From Candidatus Thorarchaeota archaeon (lineage in GTDB: Archaea; Asgardarchaeota; Thorarchaeia; Thorarchaeales; Thorarchaeaceae), in assembly GCA_016840685.1 (NCBI GenBank), contig JAEORX010000001.1:80945-144944 (forward strand): 64,000 bases of DNA, written 5' to 3'. The translations under genes and the position numbers were made by a program. A model generated the notes under the pieces. That model did not search any database. It saw only the letters and a program-made list of their open reading frames with translations, and was not told the origin of the DNA. Below, piece after piece: positions 21,073-30,495 of this stretch (positions are counted from its first letter, which is position 1; each line of letters starts with the position of its first letter).

Positions 21073-22145
21073 ATTATACCTACTCCAAACGGATATCCAA
21101 CGAGGAGCACCACCACAGCTCCGAACGCAATGATTGCTTGTAGAACCAAAAGGAAAAGCACATTTCGCCTCTCCGTCATAGTCTTGAAGAAATGTGGTAG
21201 TATCCAATATATTGTGAATGGACCAATCACCTTCAAAGTTCCATCTTCTCTTGGAGATGCGAACTTCGCATACTCGATTCCTTTTCGCTTGATATACAAA
21301 CGATATATGATGTACAGTAGAAAGTTGAGCATAAATGGTACATACATTATGATGGCCAATCTATCCATGTTGCCCAGAATCAATGCTGATGCCATCGCAG
21401 CCCCAATCGGAAGTCTTCCAACATCTCCTGGCAATATCTTAGCAGGAAATCTATTGAAAATAAGAAATGCGATAGATGCTCCTAACAGTGCTCCAGCGAC
21501 CACCCCAGCATCTGTTTGCGCAGTTGTCATCATGTGTCCATCAACGAAGGGGGCCAAAATAAGATAGAGGAGAATCGCAGCAGAGTTGATACTGCTGAGA
21601 CCCGCCTCGAGCCCGTTCATGCCACCATACATGTTAGTAGAATCCACAATGAAGGTCATCATCAAGGGGACTATGATGAGAGCGTAATATGGGCCAAAAT
21701 TGATGGTACCAATGAATGGAATACTCATTGTTGGATTTCCCACACTGACAGCAACCATTGGAATGGAGGCTACTAGTGGAAGAGCAATCTTCGTCCTAGT
21801 CTTGAAGTTAAACGTGTCGTCAAGAAGTCCAATGATTCCTGCCATTAGGATTGAAACCAAGGCTGCTAACAGCCCCTCACGAACTTCCGCATGGTCTTGA
21901 AATGTTGTGATACCTATGACCAGAAGAATTCCGAACACTATTGCGAAGAGGACTATGAACCCTCCCCCCTTTGGAATCTCAGGTTTCTCTGGTTTATGAA
22001 CATCGATTCCAAACTTTCCTGCGTCACGAAGCATTCTGATAGCTCCGGGCATGAACAGGATGACAACAGCAAATGCTGCAACCAATGCCATGAGTACCGG
22101 GATCACATAGACCACTTCCGATGCATGAACGCACTTCATACCCAT
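21069..22145 (-). CDS. MraY/WecA/Alg7-like GlcNAc-1-phosphate transferase
   Basis: Polytopic; KPEIPKGGGFIVLF, LLDDTFNFKTR, STNMYGGMNGLEAGLS, GDVGRLPIGA. Confidence 0.9.
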   Translation of the reverse strand: MGMKCVHASEVVYVIPVLMALVAAFAVVILFMPGAIRMLRDAGKFGIDVHKPEKPEIPKGGGFIVLFAIVFGILLVIGITTFQDHAEVREGLLAALVSILMAGIIGLLDDTFNFKTRTKIALPLVASIPMVAVSVGNPTMSIPFIGTINFGPYYALIIVPLMMTFIVDSTNMYGGMNGLEAGLSSINSAAILLYLILAPFVDGHMMTTAQTDAGVVAGALLGASIAFLIFNRFPAKILPGDVGRLPIGAAMASALILGNMDRLAIIMYVPFMLNFLLYIIYRLYIKRKGIEYAKFASPREDGTLKVIGPFTIYWILPHFFKTMTERRNVLFLLVLQAIIAFGAVVVLLVGYPFGVGII

Positions 22146-22287
22146 TTTGACCTTTTCGGAGTGTTTGTGCAGGCTTTCAACATCCGAAATCTATAATAAC
22201 AAACCAGAAGCTCGAGCGACCCACTCCCCGTCTACTGGAATCCTAAACAGCTAGACAGAAACCCCAATGAAATCATGGTGATTTGTA

Positions 22288-25263
22288 TTGAGCCTGTTGA
22301 ATAGAAGGATAGGAACCCTGCTACTACTCACACTATTAGTGATGAGTAGCATCATGGCAATCACTCCCATCTCAGAAACTCTGGAATCAAATTACTTGGC
22401 TCAAAATAAGGACCTAGGGTCAACCTTAGCCGAGTCCGCAGTGAATCTCTCCATTCCCTATGTTGATGATTACTATGGGATCACTGATGGAATAATCGAC
22501 CCAACTGAATACACAAGAACCTACATCGATCCAGTGACTGGGGTCAAAGTCTATGCTGAACATAATGGCACCGTTTTGTACATTGGTCTAGAAGCAAGAA
22601 CATCTGGCTGGATTGGTTTCGCATGGCAGAACTACACCGATGGCTTCACTGTTGCTGGCTTGAACAACAGTGACATCATTGTAGGATATTCACCAGGTTC
22701 ATCACTTGAGGCATATTGGCGAGTTGTACCTACAGATGCAGTCACAGTGCATTACATACTTAGCTTGAGAAACAGTACAGTAATCCAAGAGTCCGATTAT
22801 CCTGACATCGAATCTACTCAACCTCTTCAAGATGTACCTGCGCTCCAGATGTACAAGGACGCTATTATTGGAATGAGGGTTGGTGAGAAGCGTCACTTCA
22901 TAATCCCTGCAGACCAAGCATATACCGATAAAAACCACGAACTCTATGGGCAGGACCTGATTTATGATATTGAACTGCGAAGAATCTACAGAAATACTAT
23001 TGACGAGCTGGACAACCCGGCTGACCAGGGTCAAGTTACATACAGTGACGATTATGGGACGAGTACGTTCCAACACCTCCCTGACACAGACCAGTCAAGA
23101 ATTCTGCAAGCTGGTGGCTCTGACAATGGCACTTATACACAACTCGAATATGCGATACTACTCAATAGTACAGACATTCATGATATCCCATTACTCAGTA
23201 ACATAGACATCCAATTTCCATTTGTGTTCATGTTTGGAAATAGCGAAACGTTGAACGGGTTACCAGTACAACATACATACTGGGCGGAACCAGCCATGTT
23301 TACCTTCTCGCCCAATACTCCACCAGTCCTAATCATCGAGAATCCAGATGATGATGCTGTTCTTGAGTGGATTGTGAACATCCAACTCAATGCTACAGAT
23401 GACTTGGTGATATCCTCGTCCTACCGTATTGATCAGAATGAATGGAATCCCCTGAGCTACAACTTTCTCTCTAGATTCTGGGAATCTAATGTTGATTTAT
23501 CAGAGTTTGCTGAGGGTGCCCACATATTAACATTCAATGCGACAGATCTATCAAATGCCACTGCCACAAGCAGCATAAACGTAACTATTGATAGACCCTA
23601 TTCTCCTCTATTGGGAATGAAGATGGACGTTGAGCGTAAGGTTGGTCCTACTATCCATTATGGATCTGTAGTGGATGATACCTTTACGATAATCAACAAT
23701 GGTTCAATTCCAATCAACTTCATTGACTTGTATTTGCCAACAAAATACGCCTCATATTTCCTGTCAATCACTGGGATTGATGAAGATGGAAATGAGATTG
23801 TTATTACCCGTCTTCACGACTCAAGTGGTATGCTGCATTGGAGATTGCAATTCAACGATCCCATTGGATTTGAAGAGCAATATACATTCTCGACAGAGAT
23901 GTACATGACATCACTATTCAGGCTTACAAACCCTGGAACATGGGAGTTCCAACTGACCTTCCTGAAATATCCATATCTCCCATATGTTATTCGTCATGCA
24001 GAGTTTGGCCTAGTCTTTGAACAAGGTGGCTCCTTGGTCACGGGCGAAGAGATACCCGACTCCATCGACACCAACTTAGCACCATTCGCATCCAATAACT
24101 TTACTTCACGTATTCGTCTCACCAACACACAGGTTGTCGCTAATCGCATTACTCGAGTAACGGTGGATGCATGGGGATGGTTGACCTATAGGGAAACAAT
24201 CTCTCTTGATAATACTGGCTCAGCAATCCTTCACAGTATTCAGTTCATAGTACCTGCCTACTCCAAATCAATCAAAGTATATGATCAGGTTGGCATTCTG
24301 GCGCGGACTCAGAATCTCATTAGTTATGGTGAGTTTAATGAAACGAGCACCGTGAATGTAAATCTTGATGCAGACAGATTTGGTGATGGCTTGAAATCAG
24401 GATTTCGATACACCTTCACAGTCGACTATATTATTCAGACTAGTAGTTATCAGCATGCCACAGAACTTGGGAGCAAGCTCGCTGTACCAATGGCTGTCTT
24501 GTCCGATGTTCTGATAAAAGAGCATATTGTTGATGTTGTGTTGTCTTCATCCGTTGCACTCAGTCAGGCAACAGAAGGTTATCGCATGCTCTATGGAGTC
24601 TTCGACGCGACTCTGAGATATACCTCTTACAACACCACCAGACAAAATCCACCGTCACTAGAAATAGTCTATAGAACCACTCTTGGCGCAGCAGCAAGAC
24701 CTGCTATCTTCTCGCTAATTATTGGATTCATTGGGCTCATCTATGTAGCTATGAGGAAGGTGGAGTTACCTGAAGAAGTGACCGGACCAAGAGATGAGGA
24801 GGGTGTCATTGACTCTCAGCCAAAACAAGTCGGTGCCCCACCAGAACTACTCCGAGAGTTTGCGAACCTCTACTCAAGGAAGACTGCGCTTAACATGGAC
24901 TTGGAGAAGCTCGACGCGGCTCGGAGAAGAGGGAAGGTGAAAAAGCGGGAGTATATGATTCGTGAGCGAGACCTGAAGCAGCAGATTGATGAGATTGATA
25001 TTCAGCTTCCTAGCCTAAGAGATGACCTGATCAGCTATGGGGCTAGGTACCGCGATCTTGTTGGACAGCTCGAGCTCCAAGACGAAAGAATAGAGGGTGC
25101 GAAAGCTGGTCTACGTCAACTCCTGTTGCGCAAGAAGAAACAACGAATCAGTAGAGTGGCTTTTGAGAAGTCTCGCCAAGACTATCTAAAGACCATCCAG
25201 AAAGCCACTAGTGCTAGTGACCGTATCCTGTTGTCGCTTCAAGAGGAAGCGGGAGATATCTAA
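22288..25263 (+). CDS. large secreted, membrane-anchored protein: DOMON-like, FKBP-like and Ig-like segments, one C-terminal TM, cytoplasmic coiled coil
   Basis: Signal peptide-like start; NGTVLYIGLEARTSGWIGFAW; DAIIGMRVGEKRHFIIPADQAYTDKNHELYGQDLIYDIELRRI; AIFSLIIGFIGLIYVAMRKVEL; helical charged tail. Confidence 0.7.
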   Translation: MSLLNRRIGTLLLLTLLVMSSIMAITPISETLESNYLAQNKDLGSTLAESAVNLSIPYVDDYYGITDGIIDPTEYTRTYIDPVTGVKVYAEHNGTVLYIGLEARTSGWIGFAWQNYTDGFTVAGLNNSDIIVGYSPGSSLEAYWRVVPTDAVTVHYILSLRNSTVIQESDYPDIESTQPLQDVPALQMYKDAIIGMRVGEKRHFIIPADQAYTDKNHELYGQDLIYDIELRRIYRNTIDELDNPADQGQVTYSDDYGTSTFQHLPDTDQSRILQAGGSDNGTYTQLEYAILLNSTDIHDIPLLSNIDIQFPFVFMFGNSETLNGLPVQHTYWAEPAMFTFSPNTPPVLIIENPDDDAVLEWIVNIQLNATDDLVISSSYRIDQNEWNPLSYNFLSRFWESNVDLSEFAEGAHILTFNATDLSNATATSSINVTIDRPYSPLLGMKMDVERKVGPTIHYGSVVDDTFTIINNGSIPINFIDLYLPTKYASYFLSITGIDEDGNEIVITRLHDSSGMLHWRLQFNDPIGFEEQYTFSTEMYMTSLFRLTNPGTWEFQLTFLKYPYLPYVIRHAEFGLVFEQGGSLVTGEEIPDSIDTNLAPFASNNFTSRIRLTNTQVVANRITRVTVDAWGWLTYRETISLDNTGSAILHSIQFIVPAYSKSIKVYDQVGILARTQNLISYGEFNETSTVNVNLDADRFGDGLKSGFRYTFTVDYIIQTSSYQHATELGSKLAVPMAVLSDVLIKEHIVDVVLSSSVALSQATEGYRMLYGVFDATLRYTSYNTTRQNPPSLEIVYRTTLGAAARPAIFSLIIGFIGLIYVAMRKVELPEEVTGPRDEEGVIDSQPKQVGAPPELLREFANLYSRKTALNMDLEKLDAARRRGKVKKREYMIRERDLKQQIDEIDIQLPSLRDDLISYGARYRDLVGQLELQDERIEGAKAGLRQLLLRKKKQRISRVAFEKSRQDYLKTIQKATSASDRILLSLQEEAGDI

Positions 25264-25365
25264 GCATACACTATCTACCTAGACCATATCTCCCGCTCTC
25301 CAGAGTCACAAAGTAACTCTTATCAAACAAAGAGTGATGAGAATCTATCCCTGAGTAGGTAGTTT

Positions 25366-26223
25366 ATGATGAATACGAATGAATTCATTCAACGGGAGAA
25401 TGTCCGCGCACGAGAATTGCTGAATGGTGAGTCACGCGCTCTGGAGATGTATCAGTACCTGAGTGGATCTCCTAAAGTCCAGTCCTATCTTCGTACTGCA
25501 AATCGAATGGCTGTTTCCAGATTAGGCTACACAGATCATGGTCCAGTGCATGCTGAAGTCGCAACCTGGAACGCATTGAAGGTTTTTAATATTCTAGAAG
25601 AAACATTTCAACCAAACGTGGTAGCAGAAGGAATCGGTGACATAGATGATGCTCGGCTAATCGTGCTTGCATCAACTTACCTTCATGATATTGGGATGGT
25701 TGTACACAGAAGTGAACACCCACAAGCATCAATCAACTTAGCTAGTCCTATCCTTGACTCAAAGCTCCTAGACATTTATGATGACCCTGCGAAAGCCACT
25801 GACATTCTCTCCTTCATTCTTCACGGTATCTACGCTCATGATGATGACACACAATGCCTTACCCTTGAAGCTGGAATCACTAAGCTTGGTGATGGATGTG
25901 ACATGACCAAGGGTCGGACAAAGGTACCATTCCAGAAGGGCAAGGTCGATATACACTCAGTCAGTGCATTAGCTATCAATAATGTCATTCTTGAGCGTGG
26001 TCCGACAAAACCACTTCGAATCACTGTGGCAATGGACAATCCGGCGGGTGTTTTCCAAGTAGAAGCTGTCTTGGAGAAGAAGATCTCGACATCAGGTCTT
26101 CAAGACTATATTGATATCGATGTTCTTGTGAATGGAAACCGTCTTGTTCTCTCCCACGTAAAGAGACTATTTCGTGTCCAGATGGCTGAACCTAGTGACG
26201 GTCTAAGTCCCACCGAGAAATAG
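25366..26223 (+). CDS. HD-domain phosphohydrolase
   Basis: YTDHGPVHAEVATWN, YLHDIGMVVHRSEH, HDDDTQCL. Confidence 0.85.
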   Translation: MMNTNEFIQRENVRARELLNGESRALEMYQYLSGSPKVQSYLRTANRMAVSRLGYTDHGPVHAEVATWNALKVFNILEETFQPNVVAEGIGDIDDARLIVLASTYLHDIGMVVHRSEHPQASINLASPILDSKLLDIYDDPAKATDILSFILHGIYAHDDDTQCLTLEAGITKLGDGCDMTKGRTKVPFQKGKVDIHSVSALAINNVILERGPTKPLRITVAMDNPAGVFQVEAVLEKKISTSGLQDYIDIDVLVNGNRLVLSHVKRLFRVQMAEPSDGLSPTEK

Positions 26224-26226
26224 TGG

Positions 26227-26299
26227 TAGCCCCGCCAGGATTTGAACCTAGGTCTGAGAGGCCAAAACCCTCAATGCTGGACCACTACACCACGGGGCT
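26227..26299 (-). tRNA. tRNA-Gln (anticodon UUG)
   Basis: Acceptor AGCCCCG/CGGGGCT, loop UUUUGGC, T loop UUCAAAU. Confidence 0.93.
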
Positions 26300-26322
26300 A
26301 TACTACTGCGCTTTGATTGAAC

Positions 26323-26652
26323 TCAGTCTTTGGAAGTCAGGCTGAAAGGAATTCCCCTCTCAATGATGTTAGAGGATATTCGCTCTTTCCATCTCTCAAG
26401 GAATTTAGTTTCCTCAATCCGCTGCTTCCCATCCAATCTAAGATTATCAGGGAGCATACATGCTATCCCATCGATGACAGGATACCATCTACCACATTTT
26501 GGACATGTTATTAACGCTTCGTCAATCTCTTCGATATCCTCACTGTCGGATTCTAAGTTGTGTGAAGCAAAGACCTCCAACCTGAGTTGACTTCTGCAGT
26601 CACTCACAGGACAGGCTAGGATATCCATCAACCAGCGTTTCATATCAATCAC
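26323..26652 (-). CDS. Trm112-family methyltransferase activator
   Basis: MDILACPVSDCRSQLRLE...LITCPKCGRWYPVIDGIACMLPD. Confidence 0.9.
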   Translation of the reverse strand: MIDMKRWLMDILACPVSDCRSQLRLEVFASHNLESDSEDIEEIDEALITCPKCGRWYPVIDGIACMLPDNLRLDGKQRIEETKFLERWKERISSNIIERGIPFSLTSKD

Positions 26653-26709
26653 AACTGTGGCTAGCGTCGAATATTCCCTTGTCGTTAAAAATCATTCTCA
26701 ATTACACCA

Positions 26710-28185
26710 ATGAGTGTTCGACCCGAAAGGCTATTTGGGGCTCCAGCTGCGCCCAATCAAACCCGATATTCGGTGGAGTCATTGATGGAATACAAGCATC
26801 CCTGGATACCAATGACAAAGGCAACAGAGAAAGACATGCTCAAGTCGATTGGTAGGAAGAGTCTTGATGAGTTGTTTTCGAACATTCCTGAGAAATTCCT
26901 ACTGACGCAAGATCTAAATCTTCCTCATTCTCATAGTGAGATTGAGGTGACTAGAAGGATACAGGAACTCGCAAATAAGAACACACCAGCCAACACAGGA
27001 AAGGTCTTTCTCGGCGCCGGAACAGGGATGCATTATATTCCTGCAGTGGTTCCTGCACTGGCTGGTAGATCAGAGTTTCTGACGTCGTATACAAGTTATC
27101 AGGCTGAAGTAAGTCAAGGGATGCTACAGACCCTCTTTGAGTATCAGAGTCTTCTCGCTGAGATTCTCGATATCGATGTTGTGAACTCATCAATGTATGA
27201 CATGGCTACTGCTGTTGCTGAGGCTGCAAGGATGGCAGTCCGGGTCAAAAAGCAACGCTCACGATTTCTTGTACCCGGGACAATAAACCCAGAACACTAC
27301 AAAGTCCTGTACACCTACACCGAACCTGCAGACATCGAGCTAGAGAAGATTGACTATGACAAACAGACTGGACTAATGTCCCTTGCTGACCTCAGGTCCA
27401 AGATTGATGAACGAGTTGCAGGAGTATATATTGAAAACCCAAGCTATCTAGGGTTTATTGAACCCCAAGTGGATGAGATAGGCAAAATAGTCCACGATAA
27501 TGACGCTCTACTGGTAGCGGGAGTTGATGTTCTATCCCTCGGACTCATTCGACCACCTGGTGATTACAGTGCAGATATTGTGGTGGCTGAGGGCCAGCAT
27601 CTCGGTGTACCTATGACCTTTGGCGGACCACTGCTTGGGATTTTTGGTTGTACAAATGATCGTAGGCTCATCTATCAAATGCCTGGCAGACTGGTCGGAA
27701 TGACAAGAACAGAAGAGGAACCTTACGAAGATGGATATATTTTGACTCTCAGCCCTCGAGAACAACATATCCGACGAGAGAAAGCCACAAGTAACATCTG
27801 TTCAAACCAGGCGCTTGCTGCAGTGACAGCCACAATCTATATGGCACTTCTTGGTCCGACTGGACTGAAGCAGGTCGGCGAAACCATCGCCTATAATGCC
27901 AATTATACCTCCAAGATGCTCAATAAAATTCCGGGAGTTCACGCACCTGCTGTCGGGGAGTCTATCTGGAAGGAGTTTGTTGTTCGATTCGAGAACGGGA
28001 TCAAGGCTAGAGATGTGCACGAGGGTCTTCTCAAGCGAGGTCTGCATGGTGGCAAAATCCTCACAGAGGAGTTTCCCGCCCTAGGCGAATCAATGCTCAT
28101 CTGCGTCACTGAGGTGCATAATAAAGAGGCTATGGATGAGCTGGTTCGAGCTGTGGAAGACATTGTTTCAAAGGAGGTGCCATAG
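26710..28185 (+). CDS. gcvPA: glycine dehydrogenase (decarboxylating) subunit 1
   Basis: FLGAGTGMHYIPAVVP, QAEVSQGMLQTLFEYQ, TSNICSNQAL. Confidence 0.96.
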   Translation: MSVRPERLFGAPAAPNQTRYSVESLMEYKHPWIPMTKATEKDMLKSIGRKSLDELFSNIPEKFLLTQDLNLPHSHSEIEVTRRIQELANKNTPANTGKVFLGAGTGMHYIPAVVPALAGRSEFLTSYTSYQAEVSQGMLQTLFEYQSLLAEILDIDVVNSSMYDMATAVAEAARMAVRVKKQRSRFLVPGTINPEHYKVLYTYTEPADIELEKIDYDKQTGLMSLADLRSKIDERVAGVYIENPSYLGFIEPQVDEIGKIVHDNDALLVAGVDVLSLGLIRPPGDYSADIVVAEGQHLGVPMTFGGPLLGIFGCTNDRRLIYQMPGRLVGMTRTEEEPYEDGYILTLSPREQHIRREKATSNICSNQALAAVTATIYMALLGPTGLKQVGETIAYNANYTSKMLNKIPGVHAPAVGESIWKEFVVRFENGIKARDVHEGLLKRGLHGGKILTEEFPALGESMLICVTEVHNKEAMDELVRAVEDIVSKEVP

Positions 28186-28186
28186 A

Positions 28187-29752
28187 ATGAGGTCTTATGT
28201 CCCCGATGACACAAGAGGTCGCCAGGCAAAGTGGGTAGAACCACTGATCTTTGAGAGGTCTGTCCCAGGAGTTGTAGGACACTCGTTCCCCTCAACTGAA
28301 CCTGATGTGAAGAAAATAGCTGGAGACCTTAGTACTATCATCCCTCAAAAAATGGTCCGAAGGAACCCTCCAAACATACCCGAGGTTTCAGAGCCAGGAG
28401 TAACCCGTCATTTTACTAGACTCTCGCAGATGAATTTTGCTGTAAACCTGGGTACTTACCCGCTTGGGAGTTGCACAATGAAGTATAACCCCGCTGAGAA
28501 CAACTGGGCTGCAACTATACCCGGTTTTTCTTGGTTACACCCACTTCAAGACACAGCAATGACTCAAGGAGCCCTTGAGTTGATGTGGGAGCTAGAGAGG
28601 TGGCTCGGTGAGATAACTGGGATGGATGCAGTGACACTCCAACCGGCTGCTGGTGCTCAGGGCGAGTGGACTGGAGTCATGATGATGCGAGAGTATCACC
28701 GGTGTGTCACAGGAGAGTGTGAGCAGAGGACAGAGATGTTGATTCCAGATGCAGCACATGGCACTAACCCTGCATCAGCAGCTATGGCTGGATACAAGAT
28801 TGTTGTTCTTCCCTCCAGTAAGGATGGTTTAGTGGACCTCGACGCACTCAAAGAGGCTGCTGGTCCTAAGACTGCCGGTCTGATGCTCACCAACCCTAAT
28901 ACGATTGGTGTATTTGAGAGAGACATTGGAGAAATCACTGATATTATACATGATGCTGGAGGACTGGTCTATTATGATGGTGCAAACTTCAATGCAATCA
29001 TGGGAAAGGTCAGACCAGGAGACATGGGATTTGATGTGGTCCATTTGAACCTCCACAAATCGTTCTCCACTCCTCATGGTGGAGGTGGCCCTGGAGCGGG
29101 ACCGGTTGGTGTCACCGAGAAACTGAAAGCGTTTCTCCCTGTCCCACGAGTTGTGAAGAAGGATGATGGCAGTTTTGAACTAGACTATGACTACCCCCAG
29201 TCCATTGGAAAGGTCAAAAGTTTCTATGGCAACTTCGGTGTATTGATTCGGGCTTACGCCTATATTTATGCACTGGGTGCTGAGGGTCTCGAACGTGCTT
29301 CTGAAGTGGCAGTTCTAAACGCAAACTATGTTGCCCATCATGTACGAAAGATACCTGGCTTCACCTTGCCGTATTCACAGGATGCACCCAGGATGCACGA
29401 ATGCGTCATCTCTGCAGAAAAGTTGAAGGAAGAAACGGGAGTCACAGCGATGAATGTGGCTAAGCGTCTACTTGATTTTGGTGTACACGCTCCCACTGTC
29501 TATTTTCCTCTCATAGTCTCTGAGGCGCTGATGATTGAGCCAACAGAAACCGAGTCTCGTCAAGAGCTTGATTATTTCATCTCAGTACTTGAGAAAATCT
29601 CGAGAGAGGCTCATGAGGATCCTGAAAAGGTGAAGAATGCTCCCTATTCTACTGCGATTGGTCTTTTGGACGAGTACCGTTCTGCTCATCCAAAAACCCT
29701 CACCCTGTCATATAGGATGTACCAAAGTCGTCTGAGAGAGGAGAATGAATAG
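28187..29752 (+). CDS. gcvPB: glycine dehydrogenase (decarboxylating) subunit 2
   Basis: YPLGSCTMKYNP, DAAHGTNPASAAMAGY, NLHKSFSTPHGGGGPGAGPVGV. Confidence 0.96.
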   Translation: MRSYVPDDTRGRQAKWVEPLIFERSVPGVVGHSFPSTEPDVKKIAGDLSTIIPQKMVRRNPPNIPEVSEPGVTRHFTRLSQMNFAVNLGTYPLGSCTMKYNPAENNWAATIPGFSWLHPLQDTAMTQGALELMWELERWLGEITGMDAVTLQPAAGAQGEWTGVMMMREYHRCVTGECEQRTEMLIPDAAHGTNPASAAMAGYKIVVLPSSKDGLVDLDALKEAAGPKTAGLMLTNPNTIGVFERDIGEITDIIHDAGGLVYYDGANFNAIMGKVRPGDMGFDVVHLNLHKSFSTPHGGGGPGAGPVGVTEKLKAFLPVPRVVKKDDGSFELDYDYPQSIGKVKSFYGNFGVLIRAYAYIYALGAEGLERASEVAVLNANYVAHHVRKIPGFTLPYSQDAPRMHECVISAEKLKEETGVTAMNVAKRLLDFGVHAPTVYFPLIVSEALMIEPTETESRQELDYFISVLEKISREAHEDPEKVKNAPYSTAIGLLDEYRSAHPKTLTLSYRMYQSRLREENE

Positions 29753-29798
29753 AAACGTACCGAAAATGTTAGAGGTAAGTTGAGCTCTCTGAGAGCTG

Positions 29799-30170
29799 AT
29801 GATAGTCAAGAAGAAAGCTGGCCAGCACACAATCTATTTGGAATCAAAGGAGATTGGGAATGATCTTCTAATTGCCATATATGGTGGTGATGAACACCAT
29901 ATTGGGAGTGTAGCTGCTGCTTTTCCCACCCAGAGTCACTACAGAGATGCGATGACTGTAAGCGTCAGCACACTCACATACCCTGGACATAAGGACTATG
30001 TAGTGGCAAACTCAGCCGCCGAGAAAATCTGCAAGGCTCTTGATGTTCCAACTGTGGTCACCGTAGGCATTCATTATGACAATGCTAGCACTGGAGAGAT
30101 TCAAGAAATAATTTCAGTGGTGAATGACCTTGTGGAAGAGATAGTAACTCACTATCAAAAGGCTGAATAA
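29799..30170 (+). CDS. LpdD/prenylated-flavin-chaperone-like small protein
   Basis: DLLIAIYGGDEHHIGSVAAAFP...ALDVPTVVTVGIHYDNAS. Confidence 0.65.
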   Translation: MIVKKKAGQHTIYLESKEIGNDLLIAIYGGDEHHIGSVAAAFPTQSHYRDAMTVSVSTLTYPGHKDYVVANSAAEKICKALDVPTVVTVGIHYDNASTGEIQEIISVVNDLVEEIVTHYQKAE

Positions 30171-30202
30171 TACCTCTACTTTCAGCTATACTGGTTGGAT
30201 AT

Positions 30203-30484
30203 TTGAAGGTCAAGTTCAAGTCCTTCGGACCCATCCGAAGGCTCCTGAAAGAGAAAGTCATTGATATTGAGGTTCCGAATGACTCAACAGTCCGACAGGT
30301 TGTGCAGAGAGTGATTGAGTTGGGCGGGAAGGAACTAAGAAAGCTGATAATGCATGGGGATGACATCAGCGGGAATCTTATAGTTATGCTGAATAAGAAG
30401 GATGTTGATACTCTAGGTGGTATTGATATAGTCGTTCATCATGGTGATGAGGTTGCTATTCTCCCTCATGTCCAAGGCGGTTAG
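30203..30484 (+). CDS. MoaD/ThiS-family ubiquitin-like protein
   Basis: 93 aa beta-grasp pattern; C-terminus HVQGG. Confidence 0.85.
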   Translation: MKVKFKSFGPIRRLLKEKVIDIEVPNDSTVRQVVQRVIELGGKELRKLIMHGDDISGNLIVMLNKKDVDTLGGIDIVVHHGDEVAILPHVQGG

Positions 30485-30495
30485 GCGTGGTTTGT

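Noticed and set aside
26227-26299. Possible intron in tRNA-Gln
   Set aside because: Folds as a normal 73-nt tRNA with no insertion
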